A stretch of 64,000 bases of DNA from Dactylonectria macrodidyma (GCA_020744425.1 JAGMUV010000010.1:2046001-2110000); one strand, 5' to 3'; shown: positions 34,601-47,275, counted from the stretch's first letter. Made by a program: numbers and translations. Notes: generated from the letters alone by a model not told the origin.

Positions 34601-36718
34601 ATGGAAGTGGTAAGCGGCGATGTGGGCGTTGTCTCGCAGTAGTTGCCGGGACAGGGCCATCCGGCTCGCCTCAGGAGCTGCTTGCCACTCATAGAATCGA
34701 GGCATATGACGGTATAGGGATTCCCAGTGGTAATCAGCTGCACTTGCAGTAGCGAAAAGGCCAGGCCTACTTAGATTATAGGCATATGCTTCCAATTCCT
34801 TCCTTTGCTTATACCAATACGGCCGGGTGCCCCTGATTACAGCGGCTTGGCGCGTGATCGACTGGATCAGTGCCTGAGCCTCTGGCTCGTCAGGCTTAGC
34901 CATCGCTTCCTCTAGGTCAGCGCGTGTAAGGGCTTGACGGCGGCCTTCGTGTTGCTTGACGAAGTAGTTGCTTCGCTTTCGGACCTGCGCACGTAACAGC
35001 GTGTTGAGGGCGACGAAGGGCCACGTCTTATGGCGGGCAAAACGTCCGTCTTGCCATCTCATCGCATGTGCAAGGTAGTCCTGGTACGTGATGCTCCGTA
35101 GGCGAGGCTCCACGAAGTCCGCCTTGCCGTCAGGGTAGAGGGTAGGGAACGCGAGCGTTAACAGCGGCTGGGAACGGTTGAATTCGTTGATAGGGGTCCT
35201 GCGAATGGAAGGCAACGGCATCTGGTGTTGAGCCTGCGCGCCAAGCGGCATATGCTCAAGATCAGCCATACGCTCAGGGTTAGGGGTACCATTAAGGAAT
35301 CGGGACTGCAGGGCGTTTAATTCGGTATCGGTAACCTGCAAATTCGGGATCGCTGATGCGTCGGCATCGTAAGGATCCTCTTCTACTACCTCCTCAACAG
35401 GGCCTTGGGGGACCTCGCCGTCAGGTATGTCAGCCACTTGGCTAGCAACGGAATCAACTATGCTGCCGTCAAGAGGAAGCCGTTGCAGGCGATCCTGGCT
35501 CACGACGATATCGCGATAGCCCGGGTGGTGGCGCTGTAAGTAATGCAGCCAAATCAACAGGCATGAGCGGCGTACCCGGAAATCGCGAGCAAACTGCTGC
35601 TGGAAGCGAGGGTCGCCCTCCATATTAGGAGGCCGCAGGAGTACGATATCTAGCTCTTCAGGTAGGACTGGGAGCTCTTCAAATAGCCTACCAACGTTGC
35701 GAAGAAAGTGGACAACGTGGCCGCGGTATTTATATTGAGCGCCACGTACCTGTAGGACCTTCACGTGTACGTGAATCCTAGCAATAAGCATCTCCTCAAC
35801 CATCGTTAGATCAGGTAAATTGCCAGGGACTTCCCCAAAGTCAAGGTTATTCGTAGCGCTAAAGAAGTAGGGCTCGTCAGGGGCTCTTTCCTTGTCTCGA
35901 CTAATGCAGCGGCTGCAGATTTGCAAGCTATTTCGCTTCATATCGAACCAATGCTCCCGGCAGCGAATGCAACTATGCATCTTGTCGTCGTTCAGGGCAG
36001 TATAGAACTCCCGCACAAGGGCCTGATCCTCCTCACTAAGGGCAGGCAAGTTAAGGTCCCCTGTAAAAGGTGGATCAACTATCTGATCGAACTGTCGCTC
36101 TTGAGGCTGTGGCCGTGGCCGTGGGTTAAAAATGCCTTGACGTGCATAGCGGCCGCGGCGATGACCCTGTGGCAGTAATGAAGGAGTGGTAGGGAACGAT
36201 TCCTGTGGTATAGGCGTGCCTAGCACAACAGGAGCCGTTGGAAGAGTGCCTTCAGGAATTGGCGTTTGAGGAATCGGCGTGCCCAGAACTACTCTTGGCA
36301 GGCTAAGGGTAGGAGGGATAGGGGAAGGTCCCTCCACCGTGCTTGGGGTAGATGGGCCTAGCAGAGGTCTAGGCAGTCCCTGGAGTGCGGGCGCCAGGCC
36401 ACGGAATAAAGCAGGCGTGGCAGGAGGTTGTGAGCCGTGCATAGACGCAGGCGTTGGCGCAGTCCGCCTTGGAGGCGTCAGGTTAGCTACAGAATCGGTC
36501 CTTTTCGTGGCTCTGTGTGGCGATAGCCTCAAGGCGATATTCCGCATGGCGGCAACGGCGGCTCGGGATTCGGCTACACGTTCCCTTCGGCGTGCCCTAC
36601 AGCTAGCACAGTCCCTTGTAAACTTCGTAGGGTCCTTGACGCTTCGAAATTCGACTTCGGGCAGGTCTTGCTTGCAGGTGTGGCAGTTTCGAACTGCCTG
36701 GGGTATATCGTCCTCCAT
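31697..36718 (-). pseudogene. Helitron RepHel protein, open except for two TAG codons
   Basis: One continuous frame of 1673 codons interrupted only by TAG at 34418-34420 and 33179-33181; both look like CAG-to-TAG changes. The N-terminus has paired zinc-binding motifs (CHTC...CASC, residues 12-40) and a second Cys pair region (CIRC...CSRC). The helitron-like and Rep regions follow, with the metal-binding histidines in GRGSSHHHGLYW (about 739-741) and the two-tyrosine motif YAAKYCSK (codons 895 and 899) that cuts and joins DNA. The C-terminal third is a PIF1-like helicase with Walker A GGSGTGKS (about 1233-1240) and VIDEKSM. All catalytic motifs are intact, so the element decayed recently or is read through. 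Confidence 0.92.
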
Positions 36719-37188
36719 TTGGCCGTATATGTATCCACCTCTTACCCACCTAGACTGCTGGATATTGCTCGGGCAGGGGGGCTTTGCGACGGCTTACGTC
36801 TAATACCGTGATAGATCTTGATGGAGAGGCTGTCTTTGAGGTAGTTAGATCAGGTCTGAATGATCAGGGAGGAAACTGCACTGCTTCCCGGAGGCAGGGT
36901 AACCGGAGAATCTTGAGAGGTAGGCTGGCTGCGGAGGTAATATGTCAACCTAGATACTGTTAGCAACCTGATGGGTTTGATAGATTCGACAGAAAAGGGA
37001 AGCAGCCGCTATGTAAGTTAGTGGAAGGAGTAAGGGGCACGGGGGTTATTCAGTCAGGATCGTGCTTAGCAACCCAACAAATTGATTGCATGGAAGAAAA
37101 GAAGAACTGAAAGCTCTTGGAGAGTTTGCTAAGCTCGCTAGTTATTATTACCTAGTCAACGCTCAGGGGGTGGTTTCTGGCGAGGCCT
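36719..37188. other. Helitron 5' flank / untranslated part
   Basis: No coding region. It should hold the element's promoter and its TC-type 5' end, but I could not fix the terminus. Confidence 0.4.
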
Positions 37189-37299
37189 TCATTTGGTGGC
37201 GTTAACAGCCGACCAATTCGCGCACGAGTTGAGCAAGGCCAGGCCAATTAGCCAATCAGAGGAGGTTTTATGCTCAATTCTTTCTGACTGAGTAAAACG

Positions 37300-39048
37300 C
37301 CCTTCGGGCTGAATAACGCCTTCAACCGATATCCATGACCATGATGTTGCTAGGCCAGTGCGTTTGGCAGGGCGAGTTTTCGGTTTCCATAAAAGCTCTG
37401 GTATGAGGAATTGCTTCCAAAGTCCCGCGATATTATTCCAACCTGTCCGTTTCCGTACAAGAGATATCAGGCCGGTAATGGCGGCGAGGCGGTCTGATTT
37501 CACGCCCAGGGCAGTGTTGTGGAAATGACGAAGCACCTCGTGCCAAGTTTGATAAACATGCATTGCGGATTTTCCTTCGAAACCGACGGCACTTGATTGC
37601 ATCAATGATTGATAGAACTGGACACCAATGCCGAATCGCTTGTTGGAATGTTTCCATCCCGTGTCGAACTCGCTGACAGTGGACTCTCGGCAACTCCACG
37701 TCAGATACGACCCAAAGTTCATCATTCACCGAGAAAGAACACGTTCTTGAAAAATCCATCCGCTTTTGTGCGAAGCCCAATACCATCAACTCCCAGAAGC
37801 GATGGAGCTAATGACTGCCGTTTCGCCATCAATTGTTTTTCTGAGAGGCATGGAGCTGTAGAGAAGTGGGTTTCTTTGGCTGTAGAGGCCCCCGTTCATG
37901 GATTCTGCTGCAAGGGCGCAGATAGTGAGGTAGTTGCCTTGGTAGATGTCAGACATAGCTTCGATTTCCCGTGCCTTGTCCACATCGGAGTCCTGGATGA
38001 TACGGAGTGAGTCCACCCACATGTACCGCACCCTAATTCTCTGCGTAAAATGAATTGCCTCACGTATCGTGCTTGGCAGTGTTTCAATGGCGCAGCCATC
38101 TACCAAGCTCTGCAATGAAGAGTTCCGGAATTGGATCGCCATCGATTGGGTCGATGTGCCCCAGCAATAACTCAGGGTTGTGTAACGTGTGCTATAGTTC
38201 AGCCTCGATGTCGAGGTGAGCTTTGCTTTGCCGCCTCTATCAATTTTGAGGAGTCTTGTCGGTTGAGCAGACGACTTGGGATTCTTGCATTGTTCGTGAC
38301 AGGCTTCGCATTCGTTGAGCAACCGAAGCGTGTGCTTGACCAGTGAGAGAGAGTCCGTCGAAATAGAATATACCGTGGCGGGCCGGCTCCTAAAGCCCAT
38401 GAAATTGCTACTTCTTTTCTCCGCCTGCCCAAACGGCCCTGCAGTTGGGCTAGCTGTCGTCGACACTGTCAAGTCGTTATGACCGTGTCCACGCACAACA
38501 TTGCCATTGGGGTAAATCATCAATGGAGTCAGGAACACCTTTCTGTTGATCCTCCCCTGGCGCTCACTCGCCACCAGTTTGACGCTCCCCTGTCCTCCAC
38601 GCATCATATCTTCGAGGATCTGGCGCTGCTCAAGGAGCATTTCGGGGGTTGAACTCCGAGGCTCGACATGGCAAAGGCTTTGCCAAACAAGAGTGCAGAG
38701 CGAACAGCCTTTGATGTACTCGTTTTCAAGATCTTGCGTATTGTCATAGTGGCAGAATGTCCCACATGTATTACCTCCAGAGTCTGTCAAGTGTTCGCCA
38801 AGGTCCTGTCTTGGTATGCTCCCAGATATAACTCGATCAAGGATATTGAGTACCCAGACCCGTAGCCGCTGGCAAGTAGCACAAATATACTGTCCGTCAA
38901 GAGTTTTATCGATAAACGCACCCCCGGGATGCCTTTTGAGACAGTTGAAGAGGTTGCTGGGCGAGAATGCCGCGGACAGAGTCACTGTGTCTGTAAGACA
39001 GGCGTGCTCAAAAAAACCGTTCCGTGGTCGGCTTTGGCGCGCTAACAT
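37300..39048 (-). pseudogene. HET-domain protein, N-terminal part, two in-frame stops
   Basis: The minus-strand frame beginning at an ATG at 39048 runs through a Cys-rich N-terminal part (CATC, CSLC) and the HET core: TTLSYCWG, LPSTIREAIHFTQRI, YMWVDSLRIIQDS and DIYQGNYLTICA. The usual Cys in VDSLCIIQ is Arg here. It continues in the same frame through GWIFQERVLSR, SDRLAAITGLI and SWSWISVEGVI. Two TGA codons interrupt it, at 37786-37788 and 37726-37728. After about 37300 the sequence no longer looks like HET; the frame runs on to 37189. HET proteins trigger cell death on non-self fusion. With the 30845-31345 part this appears to be one gene split by the Helitron. Confidence 0.85.
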
Positions 39049-39718
39049 GGTTGATTAGCCACCGTTTGTTATTAATAATAGCTTGTGTATTGATGGGCTG
39101 AGGTTAAAGAAGGACATTGTTAAGTATTCTTATAAAGAGTTAGTGTCACAGCCCAGCCCGGCAGTAATACCACGAGTACTTGAGTTTTATGTCAAGGATT
39201 ATGGTTATAATTCTGAATAATTATAATTCTAACTTATTTTTAAAACTTATTGTTTAACAGTTAAATAGCTTTTGGTTCAATATGACGTTTTAATTTCTTA
39301 AAATATAAAGGTGGGCGGCCTCTCTTAAATTGTAAGAAAGGGAGTATGGCTTCTGTGCAGGCCGTGGCCTACTCAGCAATACACAAGGGAATGCGCTGCA
39401 TTTCTACTTCTATCTCAATCACAGCCCTTGAATCTCTATTACCCATTTCATTTACAGAAATGCTATACACTTCCATCGAGGATTACCGACCAAGCGCATC
39501 CAGGCGCCTAAGGATGTTTTGCCGCCCAGGCACCCATGTATGAGTCGCCTTGTGGCAGTAGCTGTGCTAGGCAACTCCCCCGCTCCGAGAGATAATCTCA
39601 CGATGCTACGAGCCCCAAACTAACTTCGGTGTGAATCTAACTAGCTCTCGATTCGCGGCCTGCTCAGGAGGGCCGAAACGCACTCGCTTGTTCCCCCAGC
39701 GCCTGTTGCAAAGATATC
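39049..39718. other. Spacer between two HET pseudogenes
   Basis: Moderately AT-rich around 39180-39300, with no supported gene. The two HET genes are transcribed away from each other across this spacer. Confidence 0.4.
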
Positions 39719-41161
39719 GTGCGAGAAATGGCCCATTTCTCGACGAGAGCCACGGGGTTTGAGGATGGACCAAACAGAGCGGCAATGCAGCGGGAAGGTC
39801 TCTACAGTCTTCATCTCCCCGCAATAGACCCAGCAAATATTACGAGGATTCGACGTTTTCCAAAGTCGAGGTCAAGATCCAGCTCCAGTTCCAGCTGGTC
39901 GTCCAGTTCAGGGCTTTCATCAGACGGGGGTTGCCCAATACTGGTTGAAGACACAGACGACTACCCTCCCATGTCTCCTATCTCAGCTTCGTGGTCTACA
40001 TCTTCAAGATCCCCATCTTCGACACATTCGTCTCCTGATCAACTAATGCGGGTACATTCATTGCCGGCAAACAGCACGTCATCCAGCTCTCAAGCACCAC
40101 CGGACTGCTCCGAAGATACAAACTTCCCTGCGAGATCAACAATTCGCTACCTTGAATCGATCGGTCGTTCACCAAGCCCTGAGCTTAAGCCGATGGGCGA
40201 CACCACATTTCGATACAAAGGCCTTAATCCTCAAGGCACGGAAATTCGACTTTTCCGAATATTGCCGCTGAAGTGGATACAAATAGAGTGCACTCTCTTC
40301 CATGTACCCTTGAAGGAGCTGCCTCATTATGTTTCGATTAGCTACGCTTGGGGCGATTGTGACGAGACTCGTTCCATAACACTAGAGGGACACGATTTCC
40401 CCATCATAGTTAACCTGTGGCAAGCTCTCTTCCGGCTGCGGTCTGACGATAGCCTCATCATTGTCTGGGCGGACGCGATCTGCATCAATCAAAAAGATGT
40501 GAATGAACGAAACTACCGTGTCCAGAGCATGACCAAGATATACACCTCTGCACCCTCAGTTACAGTATGGCTTGGTCCGGACTATAGCAATAGCCAACTC
40601 GCAATTGATGTTACCCTGCAGCTTGTAAAGGCCTCTTAGCGTGATATGAATGAATGTAAGGCTATCATTTAGTTGCCTAAATAGAGAGGTCACTTCATGG
40701 CCTTCGGGGAGCTGTTTGAAAGGGATTATTAGAGTAGACTATAGACTATGCAAGAGGTGTTCAATGCCTGAAGCGTCGACGTGTATTATGGTTCTTCTAA
40801 ACTACCGCTCGCTTTTATCACCCTGACATCCCTGATTCTTAAACAACAAGGGCACCATTTTGGGGTGAAATTTTTGAATCTCCTCATAAAGGGCAGAGAG
40901 TTCATGCCAGGGGTTTCGTCTAGGCCCGGACAGGGACTATATACGGCCGCTCATAGATCTCGGGCGCCTCAATCTCTGAAACGCCATCAACTTGACCAGT
41001 AGACACAAGTGTCAGGATCCTCGAGACAAGATATACGGGATCTTAGGTCTTCTCAAACATGAGGAGCGAGACCAAATTCAGATGGGTCATCACTTTTCTA
41101 AGCGAAGAGTATATACCAATACTATAAAGCATATCCTGGAAACGACAAAGCAGTTAGACCT
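39719..41161 (+). pseudogene. Second HET-domain gene, decayed 3' part, cut by Copia
   Basis: An intact 306-codon start (39719-40639): a Ser-rich disordered N-terminus (about 50-150) and then HET motifs YVSISYAWGD, LIIVWADAICINQKD and YTSAPSVTVWLG. The frame then breaks; HET-like pieces continue in different frames (SVDVYYGSSKLP near 40780 and QDPRDKIYGILGLLKHEE near 41010). The Copia target-site duplication begins at 41162, so the gene was also interrupted by that insertion. The first 306 codons alone might still be made as a truncated HET protein. Confidence 0.8.
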
Positions 41162-41166
41162 TATTT
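41162..41166. repeat. Left TSD of outer Copia (TATTT)
   Basis: Matches 58229-58233 exactly. Confidence 0.85.
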
Positions 41167-41340
41167 TATCACGAGCTTTTGTCATGTATAGCACCTGATT
41201 AGGTGTATGTATATTCTTAATTGTGTTAAGTCCCCGCTCTGAGTCTCTATATACTTTTTATACTAAAATAGCTAGAAGGATATTGCTATAGTAAGCACAC
41301 GCTATATATATGCCCTACTACCTAAATATATATCGTAATA
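41167..41340 (-). repeat. LTR of outer Copia (3' LTR by coding strand)
   Basis: 174 bp, equal in length to the copy at 58055-58228. Differences between the copies are mostly C/T and G/A transitions, in line with RIP. Confidence 0.9.
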
Positions 41341-41569
41341 TACCCTCTTAGCTAAGGCCATTTCTAAGGACTTAGCTACTTTATAAGTTATCTTTTGGGT
41401 CTCTGCCCTCCTTAATATCTGAGTCTTGCCTCCTTATTAGGGCTATTGCCTTCCTTCTGGCTATATGTTTTCATAATCTGGTCCTTTATAGCTTCTATTC
41501 GCTATTCTAAGGTAATTTAGTGTAAAATGTCCTCTATTTAAAGCATCTTAATGAATGTTATATACTATT

Positions 41570-43250
41570 ACTTAAGCAGGGCCTTTATTATCCTATCTGC
41601 AATTATCTTTAATATTAGGACTTAGCTAAACTTAACTCTCTTCTCCTTATATTCTTATTATAACTAGTATTAATAAATATCTATATACTAAAGCTTTATA
41701 GTTAATTTAGCTAATTCCTTAGTTATAAGCCTAATTGTCTAAGTATTATTATATTTAATATATAATAGTCTGTTAATCTGAACTTCTAGTTCTTTAAGAA
41801 TCCTGCTTATAAAGATAGCTTCCTTAGCTATCTAAAATAAAGCAAGCAATTTAGCTTTAGTGCTTAACATAGTAACCATAGACTGTTTTATTGCTTTCTA
41901 AGCAATTAGTCCTCTAAATAGCATTATCACATAGCCTTATAAGCTCTTCCTATCTATTGTATTATCTGTATAAGAAGCATTGCTTATATATAAAAAGCTC
42001 TTAAGGAATCTTATTCCTCCTAGCCTGATTCTTAGTAAACGTATTCTATATAAATACTATAAGACTCAGTCTATAGCCTTATAATATATCTAGTCTGGAT
42101 TCTAATTAAACCTAGCTAGCCTTATGGCTATGAATATAATATCGGGTCGTATTAAGATTAATATAAACAATATCGATCCGACTTTCTTTAAATATTTCTT
42201 AATCGAACGTTAGTTAGCTTAGCAGGTTACTAGTAATAATTCTTCCTCTATTATCAGAGTCTTAAGAACCTTAGTCTTTAGATCGATATTATACTAATAA
42301 GCAATCTTATTAATATATATATCTTGTAAAGGCTACAGCAGTGGAAGGAGTGGAAGGAGTGGAAGGTTATTGGTAGAACTCGGCGATTGTGGGTCAAGGA
42401 ATTGACCAATCAGGAAAGGGATTGAAGATTCAGAAAGAGCAGGAAAAGACGATTAGAAAGGTAGTCAGTTTGAAGTGATTGGTTGAGAAATGCATGTATT
42501 AATAATAATAATCCATCTGGACTGGCTAGAGAAAAGCCCCAGCTTTATAGAGAGATTGCTGTCCAGTCACATGTCTAATCTAACAGGGGATTTGGACAAT
42601 TTGTCATAGTAAAACCGGGTAAGACATGTCCCGAGTTTTAGGACTGTTGGACGTATGTCTGATGCTTGAACTCTAACCTTATTGAAGGTTCTTATTATAG
42701 ATGTCTTTTGTAGTTATAATATAAGGAAGATAGGCTTTCTGAGGCATAATATATACCGTTATAAAGCTAAAAATCAGGAGATTATGAATATGTTATTTAT
42801 AGTCTTATCTAGTAAGAGCTAAAGGAGATATTTCCTTATCAGTTATATATTTTATATATAAGGACTTTACATATCTTAAGTTAGCCAGATAGATTGCTTA
42901 GCTCTATTTTATATAATATGAATTCTAAGAAACCACTTCAGTTCTTCTAGTACAGTCATATTATAAGTCTACTATAGGCCTTCTATAGCCTTCTTTACTC
43001 TATCTGCCTTCTCCTTCTAGTATGTTTAGATAAGATCATTAATAAAGAAGAAGATAATCACTCTATCTTTAAGTATTATATAGGGTTTGTTAGGAATAGT
43101 CCTAAAGCTAAGGTCTTAAAGGGTTTGTATTAGATCTTATTATTATAAGAACAGAGACCTCTATAGTTTATAAAGCGCTTTCTAAAGCTTTAGAACTCTA
43201 CTATACTTTTAGAATCCTAGTAGTATTCTTATAAATACTAGCTTATCTAG
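41570..43250 (-). pseudogene. Outer Copia RT C-terminus and RNase H, heavily mutated
   Basis: Reading the minus strand and ignoring stops gives Copia landmarks in order: ELKWFLRIHII and SIWLT near 43000-42860 (before the solo-LTR insertion), DIYINKIAY across the insertion site, RPDIIFIAIRLARF, then the RNase H core with SYTDNTIDRKS, GYVIMLF and AKEAIFISRILKELE. Many codons are TAG/TAA where Gln or Trp is expected. The reading frame is restored exactly across the 42325-42871 insertion when one TSD copy is removed. Confidence 0.8.
42325..42871. mobile_element. 547-bp solo-LTR-like insertion in outer Copia
   Basis: Starts TGTAAAG and ends CTTTACA, a 7-bp terminal inverted repeat of TG...CA type, flanked by TATCT on both sides (42320-42324 and 42872-42876). 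The left two thirds have normal GC content, in contrast to the surrounding AT-rich Copia, and contain a GTGGAAGGA tandem repeat. No coding capacity. Best explained as a solo LTR left by recombination; a non-autonomous element is an alternative. Confidence 0.75.
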
Positions 43251-43658
43251 TGTCACGGCCTGGGCGACCTCTTGAGAGGCTAGGGCGGTCACGGCCGGCA
43301 GAATCGGAAGTATGGGGATACTTGAGGCCGGAGTGAGCGGACTTACTTTAAACAGAGTGAGCGATAGTACGGACGCTTACTCACACGATGCTCTACAGAG
43401 TGAGCATCGTGAGCAGACGGGACCAAGGCATGGTGAGCACCCTAGTATATAGTCATCTGAGAAGTGCACATCTAGTATGGGCAGCTCCTCAGCTATTAAT
43501 ATAACTTGGTTATATTGAGTACGTTCACTCTACTATTACCAGACGTGACAAGCATTGTTCAATCTTGACTCGCCTGATTACTTTGTTACATAAACCCCTA
43601 GATCAGGACCTAGCGTACCCTAGCCTTATGAGGATAGTGTATTGACCCGATCGTCACA
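43251..43658 (+). repeat. Gypsy 5' LTR
   Basis: 408 bp, begins TGTCACGGCC and ends CGTCACA. It differs from the 3' copy almost only by C/T and G/A transitions. Confidence 0.92.
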
Positions 43659-43720
43659 CGTTGATAGCTCTTGTTCACTGTATTACTCGCGTCGAGCTTG
43701 AACAATATCGAATTGCTATA

Positions 43721-46345
43721 ATGGCTCTACCTACTACACCTGGTTCGACTCCATCCTCTTCTCGTCAGCCGATAGGCAAACCACCTGTCCTGGTCCCGAT
43801 GGATACGGACGACGAGGAAGAAGTTATTGCGCCCGCAAGTCACGAAGCGGAGGTACGCAAACTGGAGCGACATAACAAATGACTTGGCGATGAGTTTAAC
43901 AAACTTGCTGAAGCCTCCCATAGGGACGCTGTTAAGAAGCAAGGACAAATCGATAACTTGAATGACTAAGTCAAGGCACTCATGGACAAACTCGAGAGGC
44001 TTACCGAGGCCTCTGAGAAATAAACCAGCCTCTACAGGGACTACATCGAGAATCTGGCCTCCAATTCAGCAACAGGAAAAGACGCCGGAGAAATCCTTAA
44101 ACCAAGACAACCGGACCCCTATGACGGATCCGCAGCTGCGCTCCAAGGATTCCTGACGCAGCTCAGGGCCTACCAGCTGTACTATCTAACCCAGTTCGTC
44201 ACTAGTGATGCCAAAGTCCGGCATGCTACAGAGTTCCTTAAGGATAAAGCTCTCCGATGGTTTGAACCCGTCATGAGGGACTACGTCAACCACGTCTACG
44301 CCGACAGGAAGGAAGAAACCAGGGCCATCTACGGAAGCTATGAAGTCTTTGAGCACGAGCTCAGAAGCGCTTTCGGACTCTAGGATGAGAAGCGAGCAGT
44401 GGAATAGCAAATCCAGAAACTCCATCAGAAAGGAGCAGCGTCTACATACGCAGCTGAACACCGTAACCTCGCCTCACGACTTAACTGGGGAGAAGAAGGA
44501 TATATGGCAAGCTTCTACAAAGGGTTGAAGTCCGATGTTAAAGACGCGATGGTCGGGAAAACTAAACCCACTACGTATAACGGACTGGTACAACTTGCCG
44601 TGGAAATCGATGACTAGCAATTCGAAAGACGATAGGAAAAGAAGGCTGAGAAGTCCGGAGGATCCTACACCCCGCAGTAGAAGAACAGAGGAAACCACGC
44701 AAATCAAAGAAAGAAACGATAAACGGATACCTCGTATAGAACAGACTCAGGCCCTATGAACATTGGGATGGTTAAGAAAGACTACTCCAAGGTCCTCTGT
44801 TAGAACTGCAGCATCCCGGGACACACTTCCCGCAAATGCCGAAAGCCCAAAACCGATTAACAATATAAACCGGTACCTGAAGGTAAGAAGAAGGTAGGAT
44901 GGGTCGGCCAACAGGAGGAAGAACTACAGATAAGTAAGAAAACAGTCGCGATGGCCAGAGCAGGTTATGATAACACAGGGATTTCATCCAACGAAATCAC
45001 CCCCCTCGCGAACGAAGAACTCAAGAGCGAAGAGACACTCAAAAACAAAACCCATAAAGAAGGGAAGCCAAGCTAGAAGACAGAAAAAGAACAGCAAACA
45101 CCCCTTGAGGATCGATAGAAGGGTATGACTTCCAACATCAACAACATCTCAACGCTCTGGACACCAGTTCCATTACCTTCAAGGCCGAAGAAGGAAAGAC
45201 CACCTTGCGGCACTATTAGAAAGATTGGTATAGTCAGGAAGGGTAAGGAAATCCGAAAGGAAGACACCTTTAAGTACATTCGACCAACGGTGGAAATGAC
45301 GGACGAAGAAAGCGATATCCCAGATCGATAACCTGCCCCGAAAATACTACTAATCGTGGTATCCCCTTGTGAGGGCACTACCAAAATCTCACGATAATAA
45401 CAAACGAACGATGAAATCAGACGCAAGTACTACTTGCATAAGGAAGGAGAACTAAGCATTAGCGCAGGCGCTGAAGCCAGATAAGCAAGGAGGCTTGGAC
45501 TCCCCATCACCGACAAAGACATACTAGCCCCCGCGGACGAGGACCCTGAGTCTAGCGACGGCGGCAGTATTGACGACACCTCGGAGGAAGAATCAGTCGC
45601 CCTATAACTACTTAAACAGGAGCTAGGAGAAAGCACCCTAGATTACTCCCTGGGAAAAGACGGAAAAAGCGAGCGTATGCTAAAGCAGTTCGTTGAACGA
45701 ACGTTAGACGCGGCGGAAGGACAACCTATCTATGTCCGCGCGATCCAGCGAAAAGACCTCACTGAGGCAGACAACCGGTTGGGACGAGCGATTGTCGGCG
45801 ACGAACTATCGCTATACCCCCGACACCCTGGGCATATCGACGTGTCCTGGATATCGTGCACCTACTACGTATGCTTGCTGCATCGCTTCGAGAAACTTTA
45901 CTATGACTGCTATCCTGTACGAACTGTACTCCAGCCGTTATAACGGTTCTATGATGGAACTGAGACACAGGACTATAGAATCGTCGAATGGTTCGAAGGA
46001 ATGGGAGTGGCTTAGCTCGAGTTACGAAATAACTTCTACCCCGAGGAATGCGTTGAAAAGGACTCAACGATTAATAACTGCGTTACAGAAGAATGCTATG
46101 TGCACGAGAGGGAAAAAGTACAGTTGTAGCACGGCCCGCTGAAGTGCCTAGCTGACTACGCTATGAACTGTAGCAATAGGAAGTGCTTCGAGCATGCAGA
46201 ATACTCACGGGCGATCCATAAGAGGATCCACAAGATGCACAGAGACGGGTTCGACTTCAAGACCCGCACAGGAGGAGAACTCCGCGACAGGCTGTGGTAC
46301 GAGGAAATCCGCAAGCACGCAAAAAACGACACTCGCCGTCTATAA
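43721..46345 (+). pseudogene. Gypsy gag region
   Basis: From the ATG at 43721 the frame shows an acidic/coiled N-terminus, a gag core (DAKVRHATEFLKDKALRWF, AAEHRNLASRLNWGEEGYM) and a CCHC zinc knuckle (NCSIPGHTSRKC), then a long acidic linker. About twenty in-frame stops occur. The frame can be followed to about 46345; the protease-RT region lies in a different frame, so a programmed or mutational frameshift lies between 46345 and 46480. Confidence 0.85.
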
Positions 46346-47267
46346 CAGAGCGACAGACGAGCACGGCGGAAGCAGAGACGTCACTTCCGAAGAAGGCTCT
46401 AGGTGCTGTAAGAGGTCCTGAAGAAGACACAATCACGACAGAAGTCCGAATCAATAGAGTATAGGTAACAGCGCTAGTGGACTGCAGTGCTGCTATGAAT
46501 TACATCTAACCAGAGTTGGTAAACAAGTTAGCATTGCTATGGAAACACAAGAAATTCCCTTACGAAGTGTCTAACCTGGAAGGAACACCTTTCAGCTACG
46601 ACGAAGGAAGGGTGCTACGGGAGATTGATCACCTCAAAGTACTTGTAGAAGGAAGAAACCAAGGAGTGGATTTCGACATCCTCGACGTCGAAGACTACCC
46701 AGTGGTGCTGGGACGACCTTGGCTACGAAAGCACAACCCCGATATCGACTGGGAGAAAGGCTAAATGCGTTGGAGAAACGCATCTCCCCAGATCGCGGAT
46801 AGCGATGGACACGACCCGAGATCTCAAGCTTCGATCGGCGACAGAAACAACGACGAAGTCACGAAGGAAGAAACGACAGACACTTCCTCACCCCCAAAGG
46901 GAACAAAACGGAAGCACTAACAAGGAAAAATGCGACACATAAAACGAGTCATCGCATTCATCCGAAAACAGTTCAGACAGATGGATAAGGACCTCGAAGA
47001 GCAGAAAAAACAACGACAAGCAGAGGAGGAACGACTTAAAAACATACCCCTGAGATACCGAATCTATAAAAAACTCTTCAAGGAGGAACTTGAGACTGGC
47101 CTTCCAGAACCAAGCGAATAGGACCTGGAAATCGTCCTGAAGGACGGGACCAACCCCAAGTTTTTTCCCATCTACAACCTCAACAACAACGAGCTGACAA
47201 CGCTGAGAGAATACATCCAAGAAATGGAGAGAAAAGGCTATATCCAGAAATCGAAGTCTTCAGCCGG

Positions 47268-47275
47268 ATACCCAG
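47268..47275. repeat. Left TSD of hAT (ATACCCAG)
   Basis: An 8-bp duplication identical to 50512-50519, the length expected for hAT elements. Removing the element and one copy restores the Gypsy RT frame. Confidence 0.92.

Larger units (their letters stand above)
31346..37299 (-). mobile_element. Helitron (rolling-circle transposon), boundaries approximate
   Basis: The coding region (31697-36718) is certain to be Helitron-type. Outer boundaries are inferred from where the flanking HET gene parts stop and resume. A strong nested hairpin (31351-31382) lies on the element's 3' side. I could not find an unambiguous TC 5' end or CTRR 3' end. A CTAG at 31446-31449 followed 12 bases away by a short CGCC/GGCG hairpin is an alternative 3' terminus. 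Helitrons make no target-site duplication, so the ends need comparison with other copies. Confidence 0.7.
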
